Shown here piece after piece: positions 1 to 6,156 of a DNA stretch of 6,156 nucleotides. Source of the stretch: Bradyrhizobium sp. CCH5-F6 (GTDB lineage Bacteria; Pseudomonadota; Alphaproteobacteria; Rhizobiales; Xanthobacteraceae); assembly GCF_001556045.1 (NCBI RefSeq), contig NZ_LSIC01000117.1, positions 1-6,156 of the forward strand, given 5' to 3'. The notes under the pieces were generated by a model. It searched no databases. It saw only the letters and a program-made list of their open reading frames with translations, and was not told the DNA's origin. How positions within the stretch are numbered: position 1 is the first letter of the stretch; every line of letters starts with the position of its first letter. A program made the translations under genes and the position numbers.

Positions 1-73
1 CGGGCCTTCGCCGCGCCGAAGCGGCTTCGGCCGCGCAGGCGGGACAAGCCCGGCCATGACGACCGTTAACGCG
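1..73. other. Upstream edge region, possible end of a preceding gene
   Basis: GC-rich DNA before the thi promoter. One forward frame is open from the left edge and ends at a TGA at 57-59, reading GLRRAEAASAAQAGQARP, an Ala-rich tail that could be the C-terminus of an upstream gene. It is too short to identify, and the other two forward frames are also open for a while (stops at 67-69 and 101-103). Positions 15-21 and 25-31 form a 7-bp GC-rich hairpin with a 3-nt loop, but no U-tract follows, so it is not a convincing intrinsic terminator. Confidence 0.2.
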
Positions 74-101
74 TTGACACCGCCCGTCAGTGGCATACAT
101 T
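74..101 (+). promoter_or_regulatory. Putative sigma70-type promoter of the thi cluster
   Basis: A perfect -35 hexamer TTGACA at 74-79 is followed, after a 16-nt spacer, by TACATT at 96-101, which matches four of six positions of TATAAT. Transcription would begin at about 105-108, just at the 5' edge of the TPP aptamer, which is where a riboswitch promoter is expected. The -10 box is weak and the exact start site decides whether the outermost pairing of helix P1 (CCC at 105-107) is in the transcript. Confidence 0.55.
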
Positions 102-104
102 AGA

Positions 105-232
105 CCCGTTCCGAGGGGTGCTCCGAGGAGGAGCTGAGATACCGCTAAACGGGCAATGCCATTCATACCGGCTTGCCAGGACCGCGGTGACCCTTTGAAC
201 CTGATCCGGGTCATGCCGGCGAAGGGACAGGG
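105..232 (+). promoter_or_regulatory. TPP riboswitch (THI element)
   Basis: The conserved TPP aptamer parts occur in order: GGGGTGC at 115-121, P2 formed by GCTCC 120-124 with GGAGC 130-134, the CTGAGA core at 134-139, P3 formed by ACCGC 141-145 with GCGGT 184-188, an extra P3 arm (GGCAA 152-156 with TTGCC 173-177), the core segment ACCCTTTGAACCTGATC at 190-206, P4/P5 with CCGG 206-209 pairing CCGG 216-219, and the closing GCGAAGGGA at 219-227. P1 can form from TCC 110-112 with GGA 225-227 and can extend through CCC 105-107 with GGG 230-232 across a two-base internal loop. The 3' strand of P1 is also the ribosome binding site of thiO, whose ATG begins at 233. TPP binding would therefore be expected to hide that site and block translation. 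No separate terminator hairpin is visible between aptamer and gene. Confidence 0.96.
222..227 (+). promoter_or_regulatory. thiO ribosome binding site inside riboswitch P1
   Basis: AAGGGA lies five bases before the thiO ATG at 233. The same bases form the 3' strand of the aptamer's closing helix. This supports the chosen thiO start and suggests direct, translation-level control, as known for many proteobacterial TPP riboswitches. Confidence 0.7.
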
Positions 233-1243
233 ATGTTGCAGACGACCAAGCGGCCGGATTCACCGGTATCCATCATCGGCGCGGGCATCGCAGGCGCCTG
301 GCAGGCGTTGTTGTTCGCGCAGGCCGGCCACGCCGTGACGTTACATGAGCGCGGTGACGCTGCGATGACCGACGCCACCAGCCACTGGGCCGGCGGCATG
401 CTCGCTCCCTATTGCGAGGCCGAGGTCGCAGAGCCCATCATCAGCCGCCTCGGCCTGCGTTCGCTCGACATCTGGCGGCGCGAGCTGCCGGATACGCCCT
501 TCAACGGCTCGCTCGTCGTCGCCCATCCGCGCGAGCGCAACGATTTCGAGCGTTTTGCCCGCATGACCGAGGGCCACCAGCGGCTCGACGCCACGGGCCT
601 CGCGGCGCTGGAGCCCTCGCTGGAGGGCCGATTCCGCGACGCGCTGTTCTTCCCGGCCGAGGGCCATGTCGAGCCGCGCCGCGTGCTGCCGCAGCTGCAC
701 GCGCGCATCCGCGCCGCCGGCGGCACCATCAGATTCGACAGCGACGTATCGGCCAAGGATCTCGACGGCATCGTGATCGACTGCCGCGGCATCAGCGCGC
801 GCGACGAGCAGCCGAGCTTGCGCGGCGTCAAGGGCGAGATGATCCTGATCGAGACGAACGAGGTGCAGCTGTCGCGCCCGGTGCGGCTCATCCATCCGCG
901 CTGGCCGCTCTACGTGATCCCGCGCGAGGACGGCCTGTTCATGCTGGGCGCGACCTCGATCGAGGCCGAGGACACCGGCGTCAGCGTGCGCTCGGCGCTG
1001 GAGCTGCTCGGCGCGGCCTATACCGTGCATCCGGCGTTCGGCGAGGCCCGCATCGTCGAGTTCGGCTCGGGCCTGCGTCCCGCCTATCCCGACAACCTGC
1101 CGCGCATCGGCGTTCGCGGCGAGAGGATCGCCGTCAACGGGCTCTACCGCCACGGCTTCTTGATCGCGCCGGCGCTTGCCGAGCTGACGCTGGCCTATGT
1201 CCAGCGCGGCCAGATCGACAACGAGGTGATGCAATGCGCGTGA
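233..1243 (+). CDS. thiO: Glycine oxidase ThiO (FAD-dependent)
   Basis: The 336-aa protein is a flavin-dependent amine oxidase of the DAO family. ThiO oxidises glycine with O2 to the imine (dehydroglycine), which ThiG uses to build the thiazole ring; it replaces the radical-SAM enzyme ThiH in aerobic bacteria. The N-terminal Rossmann FAD motif GAGIAG is at residues 16-21, with the ribose-binding acidic residue E39 at the end of the second strand (TLHER). HWAGGMLAP (51-59) matches the second conserved FAD-contact block. RGVKGEMI (197-204), LYVIPREDGLFMLGATS (226-242) and the C-terminal GLRPAYPDNLPRIG and GLYRHGFLIAP (303-313) blocks are typical of the family. The cytoplasmic protein has no signal peptide. 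The ATG at 233 follows a ribosome binding site embedded in the TPP riboswitch. Its last 10 bases overlap thiS, so the two are probably translationally coupled. The length is slightly short of the usual 360-370 aa but nothing appears missing. Confidence 0.93.
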   Translation: MLQTTKRPDSPVSIIGAGIAGAWQALLFAQAGHAVTLHERGDAAMTDATSHWAGGMLAPYCEAEVAEPIISRLGLRSLDIWRRELPDTPFNGSLVVAHPRERNDFERFARMTEGHQRLDATGLAALEPSLEGRFRDALFFPAEGHVEPRRVLPQLHARIRAAGGTIRFDSDVSAKDLDGIVIDCRGISARDEQPSLRGVKGEMILIETNEVQLSRPVRLIHPRWPLYVIPREDGLFMLGATSIEAEDTGVSVRSALELLGAAYTVHPAFGEARIVEFGSGLRPAYPDNLPRIGVRGERIAVNGLYRHGFLIAPALAELTLAYVQRGQIDNEVMQCA

Positions 1244-1431
1244 TCGTGAACGGTGAGCAGCGCGAGGTGAACTCCGCCAGCGTCGATGCGCTGCTGGGCG
1301 AGCTCGACTACGAGGGCACCCATTTCGCCATCGCGCTCAATTACGACGTCGTGCCCAAGAGCCGCTGGGCCGAGACGCCGCTGAAGGCCGGCGACGAGAT
1401 CGAGATCATCACGCCGCGGCAGGGAGGGTGA
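1234..1431 (+). CDS. thiS: Sulfur carrier protein ThiS
   Basis: This 65-aa ubiquitin-like protein carries sulfur for thiazole formation. ThiS is adenylated at its C-terminal glycine by a ThiF/MoeB-type enzyme, converted to the thiocarboxylate, and then hands sulfur to ThiG. The start [12 protein letters not shown] is the usual ThiS beta-hairpin, the middle reads [15 protein letters not shown], close to the family's 'ValNxxvVprs.W' block, and the C-terminus [13 protein letters not shown] ends in the required Gly-Gly. The ATG at 1234 overlaps the end of thiO by 10 bases and is preceded by GAGGT at 1223-1227, which picks this start over the much longer open frame that runs back inside thiO. No thiF lies in the window, so the activating enzyme must come from elsewhere (thiF or moeB). 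Confidence 0.93.
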   Translation: MRVIVNGEQREVNSASVDALLGELDYEGTHFAIALNYDVVPKSRWAETPLKAGDEIEIITPRQGG

Positions 1432-1457
1432 CGATGATGTTCTCGCCAAACTTCCCG

Positions 1458-1560
1458 CTGTCATCGCCCGGCTTGACCGGGCGATCCAGTACGCCGCGGC
1501 TTTGCGATTCCAGCCGCGCAGCCGCGGCGTACTGGGTCCCCGCCTTCGCGGGGACGACAG
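1458..1560. repeat. Palindromic intergenic repeat, copy 1
   Basis: This copy fills most of the thiS-thiG gap. The outer arms CTGTCATC (1458-1465) and GACGACAG (1553-1560) can pair with one G-U. Inside are three stems: ATCGCCCGG 1463-1471 with CCGGGCGAT 1477-1485 around loop CTTGA; a perfect 16-bp inverted repeat, 1486-1501 with 1520-1535 (CCAGTACGCCGCGGCT and its complement); and CCCCGC 1538-1543 with GCGGGG 1548-1553. The first 45 bases are identical to copy 2 at 2993-3037. It resembles the dispersed short palindromic elements of Bradyrhizobium-type genomes. It has no transposase and encodes nothing. Being inside a transcribed cluster, it would fold into a strong multi-stem RNA between thiS and thiG. 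Confidence 0.85.
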
Positions 1561-1585
1561 CTACAATCAAGGAGACACCTCCCAC

Positions 1586-2368
1586 ATGGTGACCTTCTAC
1601 GGCAAAACCTTCCCCTCCCGCCTCCTGATCGGCAGCGCGCTCTACCCCTCGCCCGCGATCATGCAGGATGCGATCCGCGCGTCCGGCGCCAACATCGTGA
1701 CCGTGTCGCTGCGCCGCGAATCCGCCGGCGGCAAGACCGGCGACGCGTTCTGGAAGCTGATCCGCGAGCTCGACGTCACCGTGCTGCCGAACACCGCCGG
1801 CTGCCGCAGCGTGCGCGAGGCGGTGACCACCGCGAAACTCGCGCGCGAATTGTTCGGCACCACCTGGATCAAGCTCGAGGTGATTGCCGACAACGACACG
1901 CTGCAGCCCGATGTCGTAGGCCTGGTCGAAGCCGCCGCCATCCTGACCAAGGACGGCTTCGAGGTGTTCCCCTATTGCACCGAGGACCTCTCGGTCGCGA
2001 ACCGCCTGGTCGATGCCGGCTGCAAGGTGGTGATGCCGTGGGCCGCGCCGATCGGCAGCGCGAAAGGCATCACCAACCGCGATGCGCTGAAGCTGCTGCG
2101 CGACCGGCTGCCTGATATCACGCTGGTGGTCGACGCGGGCCTCGGCGCGCCCTCGCACGCCGCGCAGGCGCTCGAGCTCGGCTATGACGCCGTGCTGCTC
2201 AACACCGCCATTGCGAAAGCCGCCGATCCCGTCGCCATGGCCAATGCCTTCCGCCTCGGCGTCGAGTCCGGTCGCACCGCCTACGAAGCCGGGCTGATGA
2301 ACGCCCGCGACTTCGCCTCTCCTTCAACCCCTGTCGTTGGGACCCCGTTCTGGCATGCCGTATCCTGA
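1586..2368 (+). CDS. thiG: Thiazole synthase ThiG
   Basis: The 260-aa TIM-barrel enzyme condenses 1-deoxy-D-xylulose 5-phosphate, dehydroglycine (from ThiO) and sulfur from ThiS thiocarboxylate into the thiazole phosphate. The lysine forming the imine with the sugar is K96 in [13 protein letters not shown], the same number as in Bacillus subtilis ThiG. Other family blocks are [11 protein letters not shown] (13-23), VTVSLRRES (38-46), [10 protein letters not shown] (66-75), [21 protein letters not shown] and [12 protein letters not shown], the last two in the phosphate-binding part of the barrel. The ATG at 1586 is preceded by AAGGAG at 1569-1574 with an 11-base spacing. The frame is open back to 1502, but that stretch is the palindromic repeat and is not coding. 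Its end overlaps the start of thiE by 14 bases. Length is normal for the family. Confidence 0.95.
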   Translation: MVTFYGKTFPSRLLIGSALYPSPAIMQDAIRASGANIVTVSLRRESAGGKTGDAFWKLIRELDVTVLPNTAGCRSVREAVTTAKLARELFGTTWIKLEVIADNDTLQPDVVGLVEAAAILTKDGFEVFPYCTEDLSVANRLVDAGCKVVMPWAAPIGSAKGITNRDALKLLRDRLPDITLVVDAGLGAPSHAAQALELGYDAVLLNTAIAKAADPVAMANAFRLGVESGRTAYEAGLMNARDFASPSTPVVGTPFWHAVS

Positions 2369-2963
2369 TCGATTCTATCCCGTCGTCGACAGCCTGGCCT
2401 GGGTCGAGCGCCTGACGAAGCTCGGCGTCGGCACCATCCAGCTGCGCGCCAAGGAGCTGAACGACTCGCAGGCCCTTCAGATCGTCACCGACGCGCTGGC
2501 GATCACCAAGGGAACGCAGGCCAAGCTGGTGGTGAACGACTATTGGCGCGCGGCGGTCGTCGCCGGCGCAGAATATCTGCATCTCGGCCAGGAGGACCTT
2601 GCCGACGCGGACCTCGGGGCCATCCGCGAGGCCGGCCTCAAGCTCGGCATCTCCACCCATGACGACGCCGAGCTCGCCACCGCGCTCGCCGCAAAGCCGG
2701 ATTACGTCGCGCTGGGCCCGATCTTCTTCACCACGCTCAAATCCATGCGCTTCGAGCCGCAGGGCATTCCGAAGATCACGGAATGGAAGAAGCGCATCGG
2801 CAACATCCCGCTGGTCGCCATCGGCGGCATCAAGTTCGAGCACGCCGCGGAAATCTTCGCCGCGGGCGCGGATTCGATCGCGGTCGTATCCGACGTGACG
2901 CAGAACCCTGATCCGGACGCCCGCGTGCGGCAATGGCTCGACGGTTCGAAGGAGGCCGCGTGA
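2355..2963 (+). CDS. thiE: Thiamine phosphate synthase ThiE
   Basis: The 202-aa TIM-barrel enzyme joins HMP pyrophosphate to thiazole phosphate, giving thiamine phosphate and pyrophosphate. Visible family motifs are QLRAK (29-33), ND (61-62), LHLGQEDL (75-82), GISTH (98-102), YVALGPIF (117-124) and LVAIGGI (153-159), which line the substrate and phosphate sites. The loop after GPIF reads FTTLKSM instead of the common PT-x-TK pattern, an apparent subfamily variation. The ATG at 2355 lies inside the last codons of thiG, a 14-base overlap pointing to translational coupling; the ribosome binding site is weak. A TTG at 2337 would add six residues (MGPRSG) with no better binding site, so it was not chosen. 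The HMP-PP substrate needs ThiC followed by ThiD; thiD is not in the window. Confidence 0.92.
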   Translation: MPYPDRFYPVVDSLAWVERLTKLGVGTIQLRAKELNDSQALQIVTDALAITKGTQAKLVVNDYWRAAVVAGAEYLHLGQEDLADADLGAIREAGLKLGISTHDDAELATALAAKPDYVALGPIFFTTLKSMRFEPQGIPKITEWKKRIGNIPLVAIGGIKFEHAAEIFAAGADSIAVVSDVTQNPDPDARVRQWLDGSKEAA

Positions 2964-2992
2964 TGCAGCCCCCGCTCCGACTCCCCACTCCA

Positions 2993-5042
<2,050 letters not shown>

Positions 5043-5070
5043 AGAGACGCAACACCACTATCGTCATTTG

Positions 5071-5100
5071 AAGGCCGGGCCCTTCCGCCCGGCTTTTCTC
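5071..5100 (+). terminator. Intrinsic terminator after thiC
   Basis: GCCGGGC (5074-5080) pairs perfectly with GCCCGGC (5087-5093) around the loop CCTTCC, and the stem is followed by TTTTCTC. AAG before and TTT after can lengthen the stem to about 10 bp. Placed 28 bases past the thiC stop, it should end the thi transcript and separate it from the next gene. Confidence 0.9.
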
Positions 5101-5160
5101 GTCCCCTCTGAAACCCATATGTCATCGCGCGACTATTGCAACTTTCGAGAGCGCACCTTA

Positions 5161-5173
5161 TTGATTCAATCAA
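5161..5173. promoter_or_regulatory. Small palindrome upstream of the TIR-like gene (possible operator)
   Basis: TTGATTCAATCAA is a perfect 6-bp inverted repeat about a single C, ending five bases before the GGGGAGG ribosome binding site of the gene at 5191. A weak promoter-like pair, TTGCAA (5136-5141) and TATTGA (5159-5164, 17-base spacer), overlaps it. Position and symmetry suit a repressor site, but a 13-base palindrome in AT-richer DNA could be chance. Confidence 0.25.
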
Positions 5174-5178
5174 ATTTT

Positions 5179-5185
5179 GGGGAGG
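5179..5185 (+). promoter_or_regulatory. Ribosome binding site that favours a TTG start at 5191
   Basis: GGGGAGG ends five bases before TTG at 5191, an ideal arrangement. The upstream ATG at 5119 has only CTCTGAAACCC before it and no binding site. The predicted beta-strand that opens the domain (CGIVMPIS) follows seven residues after the TTG, as expected for a family that starts just before this strand. Confidence 0.65.
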
Positions 5186-5190
5186 ATCAA

Positions 5191-6051
5191 TTGCCTGAGT
5201 CTGCTCCTGTGTGTGGAATAGTAATGCCGATTTCGTCAATCGACGGATGCAACGAGGCACACTGGTCCGATGTGCACGAAATACTAACTGAGGCAATAGA
5301 AGACGCCGGATTCGAAGCAAATCTAGTTAGCAATGCCGACGATGTCGGAATAATTCAGAAAAGAATCATTCAAAATCTGTATGAGAATCCGATCGTAGTA
5401 TGTGATGTAAGTGGCAAGAACCCCAATGTGATGTTTGAACTTGGACTTAGACTTGCATTCGACAAGCCGACCATCATCGTGAAGGACGATAGAACTTCGT
5501 ATTCTTTCGATACCGCGTCGATCGAGCACTTGGAGTATCCGCGCGATTTGCGATTCTCTCGCATCGTCGAATTCAAAGACAAGCTTGCGGAAAAGATAAA
5601 GGCAACGCACGAGCGTGCCATGTCGGATTCGAATTATACAACATTCCTGAAGCATTTTGGCGAGTTCACTGTGGTGAAGCTCGATAAGAAAGAAATACCT
5701 GGGCAGGAATTTATTCTCGAAGAGCTTGCAGCAATTCGTTTAGCGATGAATAGAGTGGAGCAGCAGCCTGCCGCCCGCTCGGCACCAGCCACATTCAACA
5801 ACCGACTCAACGTTTGCATGAGGGGCATGCCCGATTTTGAGTTGGTTAAAGCGGTCAACGCGGTTCGAGAATACGAACAAGTTAAATCTGCTGAATTGGA
5901 GAATCGGGGTGATGACCACGCGCATATTATGATTCAATTCAAACCTGAGTCGGAACTGGCAAGAGCAGAAGTACGTTCGATGCTGGTAGACAAAGCACGA
6001 CCATACCGCATCAAGAGCCGAGCCGCGGCATTCAAGAAAATCGCAGGCTGA
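5191..6051 (+). CDS. TIR-like / nucleoside 2-deoxyribosyltransferase-like protein, function unknown
   Basis: The 286-aa protein (residue numbers from the TTG start) has an N-terminal Rossmann-like domain of about 140 residues. It opens with strand CGIVMPIS (8-15), has HW at 24-25, a helix rich in I/L/E, DDVGIIQKRIIQNLY (50-64), the strand NPIVVCDVS (66-74), and the signature KNPNVMFELGLRLAF (76-90) followed by KPTIIV (92-97). The N-P-N-V...E-L-G pattern is typical of TIR-like and nucleoside 2-deoxyribosyltransferase-like folds, where a glutamate in this helix is catalytic; here that would be E83. A charged helical linker (about 127-192) leads to a C-terminal region (about 200-286) that I do not recognise. 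No membrane segment or signal peptide is seen. If ATG 5119 is used instead, the protein has 24 more residues (310 aa). GC content and AT-ending codons (tta, ata, aat, gaa) differ sharply from the thi genes, suggesting horizontal transfer. NAD+ or nucleotide cleavage is possible, but the substrate cannot be told from the sequence. Confidence 0.75.
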   Translation: MPESAPVCGIVMPISSIDGCNEAHWSDVHEILTEAIEDAGFEANLVSNADDVGIIQKRIIQNLYENPIVVCDVSGKNPNVMFELGLRLAFDKPTIIVKDDRTSYSFDTASIEHLEYPRDLRFSRIVEFKDKLAEKIKATHERAMSDSNYTTFLKHFGEFTVVKLDKKEIPGQEFILEELAAIRLAMNRVEQQPAARSAPATFNNRLNVCMRGMPDFELVKAVNAVREYEQVKSAELENRGDDHAHIMIQFKPESELARAEVRSMLVDKARPYRIKSRAAAFKKIAG

Positions 6052-6101
6052 TGGCAATCAAGCATAAGCGCAAATTCAAACGCCGGTTGCCGGCTGCATA
6101 G
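6051..6101 (+). CDS. Possible 16-codon basic micro-ORF
   Basis: An ATG at 6051 shares its A with the TGA stop of the preceding gene (TGATG) and reads MAIKHKRKFKRRLPAA before a TAG. Nine of 16 residues are Lys, Arg or His. The overlap would allow translation by termination-reinitiation, but no separate ribosome binding site is seen and a frame this short can easily arise by chance. Confidence 0.2.
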   Translation: MAIKHKRKFKRRLPAA

Positions 6102-6102
6102 C

Positions 6103-6156
6103 TCAGGGACGGCTCAGATTGATACGAAGCTCACCCACCGCCTCCCCGACCTCCTC
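6103..6156 (-). CDS. Possible 3' end of an opposite-strand gene running off the right edge
   Basis: Read from the right edge on the minus strand, one frame gives EEVGEAVGELRINLSRP and then TGA (plus-strand positions 6103-6105). The other two minus frames stop sooner or read less like protein. GC-ending codons fit the host genome rather than the preceding foreign-looking gene. With only 17 residues no family can be named, and a forward frame is also open here, so this is tentative. If real, it would converge on the TIR-like gene. Confidence 0.27.
   Translation of the reverse strand, partial: EEVGEAVGELRINLSRP

Noticed and set aside
15..31. Hairpin near the left edge as an upstream gene terminator
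   Set aside because: The stem has a tight 3-nt loop and no T-run after it; such GC-rich inverted repeats are frequent within coding DNA of this composition.
156..338. 60-codon forward frame starting inside the riboswitch
   Set aside because: It begins in the P3 region of the aptamer, runs out of frame into thiO and has no ribosome binding site or sensible protein character; not a leader peptide.
341..1234. 297-codon open frame on the minus strand opposite thiO
   Set aside because: Shadow of thiO with low-complexity Arg/Ala/Asp composition and no recognisable domain.
1502..1585. N-terminal extension of ThiG back to a TTG at 1502
   Set aside because: The extra 28 codons are the palindromic repeat, and the ATG at 1586 gives the normal ThiG N-terminus and puts the catalytic lysine at position 96.
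5068..5118. Start of the TIR-like gene at TTG 5068
   Set aside because: This codon sits at the edge of the thiC terminator hairpin, so the start would be in terminator DNA with no ribosome binding site.
6090..6135. tRNA-like string TAGCTCAG near the right edge
   Set aside because: It resembles a tRNA D-arm start, but no matching GAGC arm, anticodon stem or T-arm follows, so it is not a tRNA gene or a clear att-site remnant.

Overview
The window looks like chromosomal DNA from an alphaproteobacterium of the Bradyrhizobium/Nitrobacteraceae type. The reasons are a GC content near 65% with strongly GC-ending codons, a rhizobial thi gene set using glycine oxidase (ThiO) instead of ThiH, and two copies of a palindromic intergenic element of the kind scattered through Bradyrhizobium-like genomes. 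The taxonomic call is an inference; no rRNA or other marker is present.

Layout: (1) 1-104 is upstream DNA with a plausible sigma70-type promoter. (2) About 105-232 is a TPP riboswitch whose 3' end carries the ribosome binding site of the first gene. (3) 233-5042 is a same-strand thiamine cluster, thiO-thiS-thiG-thiE-thiC. thiO/thiS and thiG/thiE overlap, while the thiS-thiG and thiE-thiC gaps (154 and 180 nt) each hold one copy of the palindromic element. (4) About 5071-5100 is a strong intrinsic terminator closing the cluster. (5) 5191-6051 is a lone gene of much lower GC (low to mid 40s percent in sampled lines) encoding a protein with a TIR-like / nucleoside 2-deoxyribosyltransferase-like N-terminal domain. 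(6) 6052-6156 holds a possible 16-codon micro-ORF and perhaps the 3' end of an opposite-strand gene running in from the right edge.

How the thi genes cooperate: ThiO oxidises glycine to the imine (dehydroglycine). ThiS, as C-terminal thiocarboxylate, brings the sulfur. ThiG joins both with deoxyxylulose phosphate to make the thiazole. ThiC makes the HMP-P pyrimidine from the purine intermediate AIR. ThiE couples pyrimidine and thiazole to thiamine phosphate. ThiF/MoeB-type activation of ThiS, ThiD and ThiL are not in the window and must be encoded elsewhere. The riboswitch should switch the cluster off when thiamine pyrophosphate is plentiful; thiC, at the far end, has no riboswitch of its own.

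The part most likely to be new is the gene at 5191-6051. It is compositionally foreign, sits behind a closed metabolic operon, keeps the Asn-Pro-Asn-Val...Glu-Leu-Gly signature of the TIR/NDT-like fold, and carries an unassigned C-terminal region. A role in NAD+ or nucleotide cleavage (for example phage defence) is a reasonable hypothesis, not something the sequence proves.
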